Origin: DYTO01 sp040757795
Lineage (GTDB): Archaea > Hadarchaeota > Hadarchaeia > Hadarchaeales > Hadarchaeaceae
Length of the DNA: 26,749 nt
Direction of reading: 5' to 3'
Assembly (NCBI GenBank): GCA_040757795.1
Contig: JBFLWG010000009.1
Location: forward strand, 1 to 26,749
Below are positions 13,499-20,926 of this stretch, piece by piece. Below the pieces are notes generated by a model that did no database searches, was not told the DNA's origin, and worked only from the letters and a program-made list of their open reading frames with translations. Both the position numbers and the translations under genes were made by a program. Position 1 is the first letter of the stretch; each line of letters begins with the position of its first letter.

Positions 13499-13556
13499 TT
13501 GGGGGGCGGCAGATTTTGCTGGTGTAAAACATTTTTAAGGAAGAAAAAGATTTGTA

Positions 13557-13853
13557 GTGGGAAAACCTGTGCAGTACGCGGAGTTCAAGGCCCCGAAAGG
13601 CGTGATAAAGGTGGAGCTGGAACTTTCGGACAACATCATCTCACGCATCTTTATCAGCGGCGATTTTTTCATGTACCCTGAGGACGCGCTGGAACGGCTT
13701 GAGCAGGCACTTATGGGCGCCAAGGCAGACAAAGGCAGTTTGCTTGATGCTGTGAGAAGATTTTACAGCTTGACGGACGCCCAAACCCCAATGGTGGAGC
13801 CTGAACACTGGGTGGAGGCGGTTCTTCGCGCGGCCGGGGGTGGTCAGGGATGA
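13557..13853 (+). CDS. lplB: Lipoate-protein ligase, C-terminal accessory subunit (LplB type)
   Basis: A 98-residue stand-alone version of the lipoate ligase C-terminal domain. The frame reads VKVELELSDNIISRIFISGDFFMYPEDAL and continues with a helix and a Gly-rich end; the ISGDFF..PED..E.LE..L.G pattern is typical of the domain. In archaea and some other organisms ligase is split: this subunit is needed for lipoate adenylation and the LplA core carries the transfer site. The GTG at 13557 is the likely start (TATA-like CATTTTTAAGG about 22 bases before it); GTG 13569 is possible. It overlaps lplA by ATGA, so the two subunits are coupled. Confidence 0.85.
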   Translation: MGKPVQYAEFKAPKGVIKVELELSDNIISRIFISGDFFMYPEDALERLEQALMGAKADKGSLLDAVRRFYSLTDAQTPMVEPEHWVEAVLRAAGGGQG

Positions 13854-14653
13854 GCGATGCAGTTGTTATGAATACAAAAGCGCGGGAGGTCGCACCAGAT
13901 GAATGGCGGCTGCTCCCGCTCAGAGTCGACGAAGCATTCACATCAATGGCCATCGACGAGGCCCTGCTCAGGCTGAACGCAGAAGGCAAAGCCCCGAACA
14001 CCGTCAGATTCTGGCGCTGGCAGCCCTCCGCAGTCTCCATAGGCTGCTTTCAAAGCCTTGAGAAGGAGGTGGACCTCGGGGTGGCTAAAAAATATGGTGT
14101 TGATGTTGTCAGGAGGATAACCGGCGGCGGCGCAGTCTTCCACGACTATGGCGGAGAGCTGACTTACAGCGTCGTCTGCAGGCAGGGTGAAGTCCCCGAC
14201 GATATCATAGAGTCATACAAAATTATCTGCGGTGGCCTGGTGAACGGGTTCGGGCAGCTTGGGCTCAAGGCCGAGTTCAGGCCTGTAAACGATGTCCAGG
14301 TCGGCGGGAGAAAGATTTCAGGAAGCGCCCAGACGCGCCGGTGGGGTTCTGTTCTACAACACGGGACTGTCCTGATCTCGCCGGACGTGCGGAGGATGTT
14401 TGAGTTGCTGAAGGTGAGCCCGGAGAAAATCTCGGATAAGTTCATCGCCTCCGTTTTTGAGCGTGTCACAACTGTCGAGCGCGAGCTCGATCGGAAGCCC
14501 AGCATGGTGGAGGTGCGAGACGCGATGACCAAAGGCTTCGAGGAATCACTCGGCGTGACACTTGTGGAAGATGACCTGACAAGAAATGAGGCTGCGCTGG
14601 CGGAACAGCTCAGGCCCAATTACTCTTCTGAAAAGCAGCTGAAAAAGAGATAA
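13850..14653 (+). CDS. lplA: Lipoate-protein ligase A, catalytic subunit
   Basis: The 267-residue core of the BPL/LplA family attaches lipoate or octanoate to a lysine of acceptor domains such as GcvH or E2. Visible hallmarks are RRITGGGAVFHD (residues 88-99) and NDVQVGGRKISGSA (147-160), with K155 as the conserved substrate-contacting lysine. The normal C-terminal domain is absent because it is encoded separately just upstream. Next to two lipoyl-synthase-type radical SAM genes, the ligase may primarily load octanoate for sulfur insertion, with free lipoate salvage as an alternative. No lipoylated target protein is encoded in the window. Confidence 0.94.
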   Translation: MSDAVVMNTKAREVAPDEWRLLPLRVDEAFTSMAIDEALLRLNAEGKAPNTVRFWRWQPSAVSIGCFQSLEKEVDLGVAKKYGVDVVRRITGGGAVFHDYGGELTYSVVCRQGEVPDDIIESYKIICGGLVNGFGQLGLKAEFRPVNDVQVGGRKISGSAQTRRWGSVLQHGTVLISPDVRRMFELLKVSPEKISDKFIASVFERVTTVERELDRKPSMVEVRDAMTKGFEESLGVTLVEDDLTRNEAALAEQLRPNYSSEKQLKKR

Positions 14654-14661
14654 ACGGCAAC

Positions 14662-15576
14662 ATGTTAAAAATTCCAACTGCCGATATGATGAACCGCCCC
14701 AACAAGCGAAGGTTACTGTCCGCCTGCTATCCTCACCCAAAGTTCCCCACCATTTCGATAACGGGGGGCGCCTGCGCATTGAGTTGTAAACACTGCAACA
14801 GGCACTACCTTGAAGGGATGATTTCCTGTTCATCTCCAGACATGTTATTTAAAAAATGCGCAAAACTGGCATCAGGGGGGGCGCGAGGAGTTTTGCTTAG
14901 CGGGGGGTACAACTCAGAAGGATACGTTCCGTTTGAGCCGTTTCTCGACGCAATCGCGAAGGCCAAAAGCAAGACTGGCCTCTTCATAAGCGTCCACACG
15001 GGAATCGCCCCTGGCTGGCTTGCCAATGAGCTGGGCCACGCGGGGGTAGACCAAGCCGACTTTGACGTCATCGGGAATGACGCGACAATAAAATTTGTTC
15101 TCGGGCTGGACAAAAAGGTCGAGGACTACCGCCGCTCAATCAAGGCGCTTGACCGGACACTGCCCCACGTCGCTCCCCATGTCTGCGTCGGCGTTCACGG
15201 CGGGCAACTAAGGGGGGAACTCAAGGCGCTTGAACTTGCTTCAGAGGTAAATCCTTCCGTGGTCGTACTTCTTTCGCTTGTACCGACGCCCGGGACAAGT
15301 TTTGAGGAAATTAAACCGGTCTCCTCAGCCGATTTTGAAAAAATAGTAACTGCGGCGAGGACCACCCTGCCGGAAGCAGAGATGGCTCTCGGGTGCATGC
15401 GACCGCGCCATAACCGGGAGAAGCTGGAGCTTGCTGCGATTATCGCTGGCGCGGACAGGATAGAAATCCCATCAATGAAAACCATAATGGCGGCCGAGAG
15501 GATGGGACTTCAGGTCCGGAGGCTTAACGCCTGCTGTTCGGTCCCGCCTGAGCTGGCTGGTGACTTCATTGCCTGA
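14662..15576 (+). CDS. Radical SAM protein, LipS1/LipS2-type lipoyl synthase component (first of two)
   Basis: A 304-residue radical SAM enzyme. The cluster motif CALSCKHC is C38-x3-C42-x2-C45, preceded by SITGGAC. The C-terminal region has GCMRPRHNREKLELAAIIAG and NACCSVP, giving three more cysteines that could hold an auxiliary Fe-S cluster. In Thermococcus a pair of such proteins (LipS1 and LipS2) together inserts both sulfurs of lipoate, replacing LipA. The position directly after split lplB-lplA and before a second radical SAM gene is the known clustering for this system. I cannot decide from sequence alone which of the two is LipS1 and which LipS2. The next gene's start overlaps this gene's end by 17 bases. 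Confidence 0.87.
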   Translation: MLKIPTADMMNRPNKRRLLSACYPHPKFPTISITGGACALSCKHCNRHYLEGMISCSSPDMLFKKCAKLASGGARGVLLSGGYNSEGYVPFEPFLDAIAKAKSKTGLFISVHTGIAPGWLANELGHAGVDQADFDVIGNDATIKFVLGLDKKVEDYRRSIKALDRTLPHVAPHVCVGVHGGQLRGELKALELASEVNPSVVVLLSLVPTPGTSFEEIKPVSSADFEKIVTAARTTLPEAEMALGCMRPRHNREKLELAAIIAGADRIEIPSMKTIMAAERMGLQVRRLNACCSVPPELAGDFIA

Positions 15577-16531
15577 GAAAGTCCGGGTGGCTTTCGGGAC
15601 CGGAGCGGTGCTGGGACTGTGGGACGGCCGCATGGAAGTCAAGCCTACTACCGCCCACCTTCTCACATACCACGAAGGGCGCTGCGCCGCCAATTGCAAG
15701 TTCTGCCCGCAGGCCAGTGAGAGCTCCGCCGACATCAACATGCTCTCTCGAGTACTCTGGCCGCCATACCAGACCGAGAAAGTAATTTCATCTTTTGGCA
15801 AAAATGAGGATAGTTTCAGCAGAGTGTGCATCCAGGCAGTAAACTGTCCCAACGTCGCCGACGACATTCGCCGGCTGGTTGAAAATGTTAAAAAATCATG
15901 CGGCCTGCCAATTTCAGTTTCTTGCCAGCCGATGACCAGAAAAGAGATGGAAGGACTTGCCTCACTCGGCGTGGACAGGATATGCGTCCCCCTTGATGCC
16001 GCGACCCCGGATGTATTCAAACGCGTAAAGGGCGGGTACAGCTGGGAAAAACACATGGACACCTTGAACGCCGCGCGAGATGTCTTTGGGTTTCGTGTGA
16101 CCACACATTTGATAGTGGGGCTCGGAGAGAGCGAGAGAGAAATGGTGCAGACAATAGGTATGCTGGATAAGTTAGGGGTCACGACCGCCCTCTTTGCGTT
16201 CACGCCCATCAAGGGCACTCTTCTATCGGAATCCGAACGACCGGACATTGACAGCTACAGAAGAATCCAACTGGCCCGCTACCTAATGTTAAAACAACTT
16301 GGCAAGTTGGAAGACATGAAGTTTGAAGGGGAAAAACTCGTTGATTTTGGAGTGGATGAAACAATCATACAAAATGCCGTGGAGTCCGGTGAGCCGTTCA
16401 TGACCTCGGGTTGCTCCGGCTGTAACCGGCCATTTTACAATGAATCCCCACGAGGCCCGATATTCAACTACCCAAGAAAACCAACAAAGAAAGAGATTGA
16501 AGAAATCAAAAGTTCGCTTGCTTTGGGATAA
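15560..16531 (+). CDS. Radical SAM protein, LipS1/LipS2-type lipoyl synthase component (second of two)
   Basis: The 323-residue BioB-like radical SAM protein has CAANCKFC (C42-x3-C46-x2-C49) after LTYHEGR. Its C-terminus carries SGCSGC (C285, C288) followed by NRPFYNESPRGPIFNYPR, a conserved tail in archaeal lipoyl-synthase partners that likely binds an auxiliary cluster serving as sulfur donor. The start is GTG at 15560 inside the preceding gene (a TTG at 15569 is possible). The overlap of 17 bases implies tight coupling with its partner. It ends the lipoylation operon; the convergent AMMECR1 gene begins 23 bases later. An alternative reading as biotin synthase is rejected because of the neighbours and the tail. 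Confidence 0.87.
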   Translation: MTSLPEKVRVAFGTGAVLGLWDGRMEVKPTTAHLLTYHEGRCAANCKFCPQASESSADINMLSRVLWPPYQTEKVISSFGKNEDSFSRVCIQAVNCPNVADDIRRLVENVKKSCGLPISVSCQPMTRKEMEGLASLGVDRICVPLDAATPDVFKRVKGGYSWEKHMDTLNAARDVFGFRVTTHLIVGLGESEREMVQTIGMLDKLGVTTALFAFTPIKGTLLSESERPDIDSYRRIQLARYLMLKQLGKLEDMKFEGEKLVDFGVDETIIQNAVESGEPFMTSGCSGCNRPFYNESPRGPIFNYPRKPTKKEIEEIKSSLALG

Positions 16532-16554
16532 CCGCATAAACAAATGCCGTGCTC

Positions 16555-17163
16555 TCAAGTTTTTTCTTCAGGCTGCTTCACTTCCTCGACTTCCCCTCGC
16601 GGCTCCTTCTCCTTGAATATCTGGGCGCAGAACCTGCTCACGCAGACCTTCCCCTTCAGCCACTCGTCCGGTTGTAACCCAGCCTTCATGCAGCCGTGGC
16701 TCAAAAACTCCTCCTCGTTCCACTGCCACTCGACAGGCACCTGCGGCAGGAGAAGCCCTGCAAACCCCTCACACTCCATGATGATTCCGTGCTTCCCGAC
16801 GGTGATGCACTTCGGGTAGTCCCTGGAGTTTTTGACCTTGACCACCTCCGGCTTTGTGAGCACGCTAACCTCCACCACAATCTCCTGGAGCTCTTTTGGG
16901 GCCACAGGGGGGAACCTCGGGTCCATGGTGGCCGAACTCACAGCGGAATCCACGACGGCGTCCATGAGCGGCATCGTGGGCAGAGGGCGGCCGATGCACC
17001 CGCGCAGCTCCCCGCGCTTGCTCAGGGTCACAAAGACGCCGCGATGCTCCTTTAGGTGTTCCGGGACGTCCTCCGGGCGTTGGACCTTCCCCTCCCCAAC
17101 ATAGGCTTCCACGGCCTTCCTCGCGGCATTGACCAGAAACCTTCCGTCCTTTATGCTCAGCAT
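16555..17163 (-). CDS. AMMECR1-domain protein
   Basis: About 202 residues with the family core RGELRGCIGRPLP (the invariant LRGCIG motif), followed by AVSSATMDPRFPP and VEVSVLTKPEVV, then GIIMECEGFAGLLLPQVPVEW. AMMECR1/MEMO-related proteins of archaea are cytoplasmic, and their biochemical function is not established; the LRGCIG motif was proposed as an active or binding site. ATG 17163 is chosen because AGGAG lies 7 bases upstream; an ATG at 17181 would overlap the upstream gene by 14 bases. The C-terminus is a long charged tail rich in Glu and Lys. It is co-transcribed with the Mut7-C protein. Confidence 0.93.
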   Translation of the reverse strand: MLSIKDGRFLVNAARKAVEAYVGEGKVQRPEDVPEHLKEHRGVFVTLSKRGELRGCIGRPLPTMPLMDAVVDSAVSSATMDPRFPPVAPKELQEIVVEVSVLTKPEVVKVKNSRDYPKCITVGKHGIIMECEGFAGLLLPQVPVEWQWNEEEFLSHGCMKAGLQPDEWLKGKVCVSRFCAQIFKEKEPRGEVEEVKQPEEKT

Positions 17164-17167
17164 CGGC

Positions 17168-17644
17168 TCACTCCTGCTCATACTCTGAAAGAGTCCTAAA
17201 AATATTTTTCCAGTGACCGCCGCGCCAGAAAACCTTCCCGCAGCCTGAACAGACCCAAAACCTGCTGTTCGCCTTCGCTACCTTTTCCGGCACCATTCCC
17301 CCCACTTGGGAAGGCCCGACCTCCCTGAGGGTCCCGTTGCACATCGTGCACCTTGATTTTTCCAGGTCAACATCTATCCTCTGCCCGCTGAGCCTCGACA
17401 GCTCCTTGAGCTGTGCAACAACATCGTTGCCTTTAAGGAGGAAGCTCTGCACTCCAAACTTCTTCGCCCTCCTGTCAAGCTCGACGTCAGAAGTCAGGAG
17501 CGCTCGCCCGTCCGACCTCGCCCGCTCCAGCAGGGTCCTGTCGTCCTCGTCGGGAAGCTCCCGCGCGCCGACAACATCGTGGCCGGCCAGCCTTAACCAC
17601 CTAGCGAGCTTCCCCAGCATCCCGTCCGTTATGAACTTCATCAT
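17168..17644 (-). CDS. Mut7-C RNase-domain protein (PIN-like) with zinc ribbon
   Basis: The 158-residue protein begins MMKFITDGMLGKLARWLRLA, the standard start of Mut7-C domains, with acidic residues D8, D32 and D33 and ALLTSDVELDRRA placed as in PIN-fold nucleases. Residues about 96-140 form a zinc ribbon: CTMC and, after 30-odd residues, CSGC. The family is predicted to be RNases related to the C-terminal part of Mut-7; activity in archaea is little studied. It lies upstream of the AMMECR1 gene with a 4-base gap to the preferred start. Confidence 0.92.
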   Translation of the reverse strand: MMKFITDGMLGKLARWLRLAGHDVVGARELPDEDDRTLLERARSDGRALLTSDVELDRRAKKFGVQSFLLKGNDVVAQLKELSRLSGQRIDVDLEKSRCTMCNGTLREVGPSQVGGMVPEKVAKANSRFWVCSGCGKVFWRGGHWKNIFRTLSEYEQE

Positions 17645-17677
17645 GACATTGTCGCTCTTCCTGCCAAAAGCACTGCG

Positions 17678-17686
17678 CTATTATAG
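17678..17686. promoter_or_regulatory. TATA-like element between Mut7-C and CxxC/wH genes
   Basis: CTATTATAG (CTATAATAG on the other strand) is centred at 17682. The rightward ATG 17713 is 31 bases away (leader of about 4 nt) and the leftward ATG 17644 is 38 bases away. It is the only TATA-like sequence in the 68-base spacer, so both genes may use it. Confidence 0.5.
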
Positions 17687-17712
17687 ATGAAACATCCAAT
17701 TACTGTGATAAC

Positions 17713-18072
17713 ATGCGCCACCGCATAGAAGTTAACTGCCCGATGTGCGGAAAGCCGTTCACGCTTGAGCTTGAGGTGGGAACATACGTGACCGCCGAGG
17801 CCGCGGGCCCGTTCAGGAAGGGGACCCCGGTCGTCCTCCGCAGCCATGACGCCAAGGTCGACTTCGTGCGAAGGTCAATGAGGGTCTTGGCAAGCAAGGA
17901 CCCGGCCGGCATCGTCGAGGTGGAGGAAATAATCGAGCTGGCCGAGAAGGTGGGCCTTGGAAAGGAGGAGGTGAACGAGATACTCGCGGCTGAAAAGAGC
18001 GCTGGCCATATCTACGAGCCGAAGCCTGGAGTGGTCTCTTTCACGACCCCGCCGGAGCGCTCGAGGGATTAG
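17713..18072 (+). CDS. Small CxxC protein with MCM-like C-terminal winged-helix pattern
   Basis: A 119-residue protein I do not recognise as a named family. Near the start is a single zinc-knuckle-like C9-P-M-C12 (VNCPMCGKPF). The C-terminal 50 residues read EIIELAEKVGLGKEEVNEIL and then AGHIYEPKPGVVSF, very like the winged helix at the end of archaeal MCM helicases and related wH domains ('...G.IYEP..G.Y'). No catalytic motif is visible. A nucleic-acid-binding or protein-docking role is an inference. The mRNA is probably nearly leaderless. Its TAG stop overlaps the TAA of the convergent 46-residue gene. Confidence 0.75.
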   Translation: MRHRIEVNCPMCGKPFTLELEVGTYVTAEAAGPFRKGTPVVLRSHDAKVDFVRRSMRVLASKDPAGIVEVEEIIELAEKVGLGKEEVNEILAAEKSAGHIYEPKPGVVSFTTPPERSRD

Positions 18073-18209
18073 TCTTCCTCAAGCTCTTCTTCCAGCTCCT
18101 CTTCCCCTTCCAGAACTTCCTCTACTTCCTTCAGGTCCTTTTCACGGCTTTTTTCCGAACCCTTTCTTTCTTTAGCCCTACGTTTGAATCTCCTCACGCG
18201 GGCACCCAT
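18069..18209 (-). CDS. Highly charged 46-residue protein
   Basis: An ATG-initiated frame of 46 codons. The first 24 residues are strongly basic (MGARVRRFKRRAKERKG...). The last 20 are almost purely acidic, alternating Glu/Leu/Asp and ending LEEELEED. Sequence bias is codon-like rather than random repeat, since the repeated Glu codons vary between GAA and GAG. A TATA-like GTTATATGC (18226-18234) lies just upstream, somewhat closer than ideal. Stop TAA shares bases with the convergent gene's TAG. Function is unknown; a nucleic-acid- or ribosome-associated small protein is a guess. It could be a chance frame, but the spacing and promoter favour a gene. Confidence 0.6.
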   Translation of the reverse strand: MGARVRRFKRRAKERKGSEKSREKDLKEVEEVLEGEEELEEELEED

Positions 18210-18279
18210 ATTGTATTCAGAGGGGGCATATAACATCTTCACAGTTTATAGGCCAAAAAACCAAACATTTGATGGTAGT

Positions 18280-19101
18280 ATGCGAAAGGCGCTGCCTCTG
18301 CTCGTCGCCGTGTGCCTGGTTTTGCTGCTGCCAGCCCCGGCCAGCGCCCAAGAGTTCCAGATAAAGCCTGGCGGGCAGTACACGGCCAGCATCACAGTAA
18401 AAAAGCCGTCCGCCCTGATATTGTACGATGAAAAGTGGGAGATAAGGGTCTACTTCTACGACGGCACAAGCTGCTTCAGCGCTGGCAGCTGGAGCGACGA
18501 ATTCTACACCGGCTGGTACCAGTTCAGGTACATGGGGGACGAATGGCTGACCACACCAGACACTAGGTCTTTCACGATAAATTCTGTTATTGTAAGCTAC
18601 CCTAGGCCGGAGGTGGACATCACCAACGGCATGAGAGAAATACCGATTGGACAGTCTGTCACCTTCAGGGTGAGACTCTTGATCAAAGACATCCAGGCAG
18701 TCTTCAGTGGGGAGTCTGCCGGCCTAGACTCAGGCTATGTAACATTCAAGGTGTCGGGGATTAACTACACATACCAATACACAAAAGACCAGTACGGCCA
18801 GTTTCATGTAACCGGCAACAACTTCGAGGCGAAGATTGACACTGACTCCTCAGGAAAGTGGAGGCTCCTCATAGACAAGGACACGCCAGTTTTGGTGACC
18901 GAACAGGCGCAGAGCCAGAACTTGTTCCCAGTATCAATGGAAATAAATCTCTCCTCATCCACAGCACCGGAGGGCTCCATCGAGCTTCCCGGGGAGCTGA
19001 AAATTGCACTTTCCATAACTGTTGTGCTGGCCGTGGTGGGAGCCGGGACATATCTTGGGTTGAGGAAGAAAGGCGGAGAGCTGCCAATCCCGGAGCAGTG
19101 A
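18280..19101 (+). CDS. Surface protein A: signal peptide, beta-rich domain, C-terminal anchor
   Basis: The start is ATG 18280: it begins a clear signal peptide (MRKALPLLVAVCLVLLLPA, with likely cleavage after ASA) and lies 32 bases after the TATA-like GTTTATAG (18244-18251). The mature part (about 25-235) is beta-rich and has blocks shared with the next gene: PGGxYT, WEIRxYFY, CF.AG, the GWYQ tract, TTPDTxSF and YPR. It has one ectodomain cysteine (TSCFSAG). Residues about 241-262 form a transmembrane helix, followed by a short basic cytoplasmic tail. The family is unrecognised. I infer a type I membrane protein on the cell surface. The second paralogue follows 93 bases later. Confidence 0.82.
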   Translation: MRKALPLLVAVCLVLLLPAPASAQEFQIKPGGQYTASITVKKPSALILYDEKWEIRVYFYDGTSCFSAGSWSDEFYTGWYQFRYMGDEWLTTPDTRSFTINSVIVSYPRPEVDITNGMREIPIGQSVTFRVRLLIKDIQAVFSGESAGLDSGYVTFKVSGINYTYQYTKDQYGQFHVTGNNFEAKIDTDSSGKWRLLIDKDTPVLVTEQAQSQNLFPVSMEINLSSSTAPEGSIELPGELKIALSITVVLAVVGAGTYLGLRKKGGELPIPEQ

Positions 19102-19194
19102 TTTTGTTCTAGGACGCTTTATAAATATAACGGTGTTATAATTGTATGCCCAATGCCAAGTGGGTGGTTTTTATACCCTCCTGAGGATTGGCGT

Positions 19195-20157
19195 ATGGTC
19201 ATGATGAGACGCTGGATAGCTGTGCTGGCGCTGGTGGCGGCGGCGATCCTGGCAGCTTCAGTGGTTACTCCGGCCAAAGCTGCTGAGACCACTAGCGTCC
19301 GCCCTGGGGGGCTTTACACAATCAATGTTTCTGTCACAAAACCTACGGGTTCGTCGTTTTCCACAGACTGGGAGATCAGGGCATATTTTTACAGCAGCAC
19401 CAACTGTTTCAACGCCGGCGAATGGTGGCAGCCATCTGGCAGCAGCGATTGGATTTACTCTGGATGGTACCAGCACAGGGTGAGGAACCAGTCGTGGACC
19501 ACTCCTGACACCAAATCTTTCAGCATAACTGCGCAACTTGTCAACTACCCCCGCGGGGCCGAGGGGCCAGCCTATCCAAGCGCCGTGGGCCCCACCTACT
19601 CAAGCGCGATGACGGAGATGCCGACTTCAGGAGTCATAAGGCTGCGAACCCGCATGCTGATAAGGAACCTCAGCGCCCCAAGCTTCTCTGGGGATTCAGT
19701 GACCTTCAAGGTGGGTTCCACAACTTACACCTACAAGTTCGACCAGCTGGGGGACGACTATCAGCTGAAAACTCCTTCCGGGGGGAGCGTCGGGTCAGGG
19801 GCCACTCTGACGCAATCAAGCTCTGGGGAGTGGGAATTGAAATGGGACTCCACACAGGATGTTCTCGTTGACAACAACGCGCCTTCCACCGGCACTATCA
19901 CCATGACCAGCCCGATAGAACTGGGCCTGGCCGCCAGCGCCATGGACGTGACCATCTTCCTCGGCGTCGGGCTCGTGGTGGTTGGAGTGGCGGCGGTCTT
20001 CTTGTTCATGAAGATGAGGAAAAGGGGCGGTGATGTCACGGGACCGGAATTCGCGCCACCCGCTCCGACAGGCCCGCCAGCGCCGCCTCCGTCCTCCCCA
20101 CCTCCACCTCAGCCGGCCTCCGAGCCTGCGCCTCCGGGGTTCATTTTCCGCCCTTGA
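19195..20157 (+). CDS. Surface protein B: paralogue of A with proline-rich cytoplasmic tail
   Basis: ATG 19195 (GAGG 8 bases upstream) precedes a signal peptide (MVMMRRWIAVLALVAAAILA, likely cleavage after AKA). The ectodomain shares the paralogue's blocks (PGGLYT, DWEIRAYFY, CFNAGEW, YSGWYQ, TTPDTKSF, NYPRG) and again carries exactly one cysteine, at the equivalent position. A transmembrane helix near residues 251-276 is followed by MKMRKRGG and then about 40 residues made largely of proline, alanine and serine (PPAPPPSSPPPPQP...), which should face the cytoplasm. The last bases overlap the convergent MinD-like gene by 17. A TATA-like TTTTTATA (19170-19177) suggests its own promoter. Function is unknown. 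Confidence 0.82.
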   Translation: MVMMRRWIAVLALVAAAILAASVVTPAKAAETTSVRPGGLYTINVSVTKPTGSSFSTDWEIRAYFYSSTNCFNAGEWWQPSGSSDWIYSGWYQHRVRNQSWTTPDTKSFSITAQLVNYPRGAEGPAYPSAVGPTYSSAMTEMPTSGVIRLRTRMLIRNLSAPSFSGDSVTFKVGSTTYTYKFDQLGDDYQLKTPSGGSVGSGATLTQSSSGEWELKWDSTQDVLVDNNAPSTGTITMTSPIELGLAASAMDVTIFLGVGLVVVGVAAVFLFMKMRKRGGDVTGPEFAPPAPTGPPAPPPSSPPPPQPASEPAPPGFIFRP

Positions 20158-20851
20158 CCAGCTTTCTGGCAATCGTGACTATCGCCCGGGCAGCTGGGGA
20201 GTTTGGACTTGACTCAAGGAGCGGCTTGCCCTGATTCAAAGCTTTGGCCACCGCAGCGTCTTCCGGAATCTCCCCCAAGATCGAGAGGTTCATTATTTCC
20301 TTTATCTCGTTTTTGTCCAGCTCGAACTCCGCTCCAGTTACCCTGTTCAGAATAACCCCCATCGGGGACGACCCCAAGAACTCTGCCACCAGTCGAGTCT
20401 TCATGCAGTCTGAAACCGATATCGTGTCGGGAGTGGCGACCAGCACCGTCTCCTTCGTCGCCCTGATTGATGCGACGGTTTCCCTTCTCAAACCTCCTGG
20501 GGCATCCACAATCACGAAATCCGTTCCGGCTGGGACCTGCTTCATGGCCTCCGGGAGCCTCTCTGGGTGGGTCTTCCTTATCTGCTCCAGGGTCACGGCG
20601 GCTGGTGCTATCCTCAGGCCCTTTGACCCGACATAAATCACGTTGTCGAGGGTTGCGTCCCCGGAAAGGACGTCGTTAAGTGTGTAGACTGACTTCTCAA
20701 GCGTGAAGTGGAGGGCCAGGTCCGGGGTTGCAAATGACCCGTCCATGATTATGACATTCTTTCCCATGTCAGCGAGCGCCAAACCCAAGTTGGCCACAAT
20801 CGTTGTCCTCCCAACCCCACCTTTACCAGAGACAAGGGCTATGCTTCTCAC
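20141..20851 (-). CDS. MinD/ParA-like ATPase with altered P-loop (GGVGRTT)
   Basis: The 236-residue MinD-like protein keeps signature lysine K10 (GKGGVG), but the P-loop lysine is arginine (G-G-V-G-R15-T-T). The second acidic residue of the Walker A' motif is serine (IIMDGSFATPDL rather than DxD). Walker B FVIVDAPGG is present. GTG start after GGTGGTGAT. In typical MinD the P-loop lysine contacts the ATP beta/gamma phosphates, so hydrolysis may be slowed, but such arginine variants also occur elsewhere in the family. It is convergent and overlapping with surface protein B and divergent from the flavoprotein gene. No amphipathic membrane-targeting tail is obvious at the C-terminus. Confidence 0.9.
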   Translation of the reverse strand: MRSIALVSGKGGVGRTTIVANLGLALADMGKNVIIMDGSFATPDLALHFTLEKSVYTLNDVLSGDATLDNVIYVGSKGLRIAPAAVTLEQIRKTHPERLPEAMKQVPAGTDFVIVDAPGGLRRETVASIRATKETVLVATPDTISVSDCMKTRLVAEFLGSSPMGVILNRVTGAEFELDKNEIKEIMNLSILGEIPEDAAVAKALNQGKPLLESSPNSPAARAIVTIARKLVKGGK

Positions 20852-20887
20852 ATCACCACCATGACCAGTCTAAAACTCTTTTTTCGC

Positions 20888-20895
20888 ATTTAAAT
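20888..20895. promoter_or_regulatory. Symmetric TATA octamer between minD-like and flavoprotein genes
   Basis: ATTTAAAT is a perfect palindrome centred at 20891.5. The rightward start (20927) is 35 bases and the leftward start (20851) 40 bases from the centre. Both genes have G-rich Shine-Dalgarno sequences in the implied short leaders. Confidence 0.55.
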
Positions 20896-20926
20896 ATCAA
20901 CCACGCAAAGGGGAGAGGGGGAAGTG

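Noticed and set aside
15560..16531. Biotin synthase
   Set aside because: The CxxxCxxC core is BioB-like, but the SGCSGC...NYPR tail, the partner radical SAM gene and the split lipoate ligase point to lipoyl synthesis.
18184..18279. Upstream ATG extension of surface protein A
   Set aside because: It would place about 32 residues before an obvious signal peptide and start upstream of the TATA element at 18244-18251.
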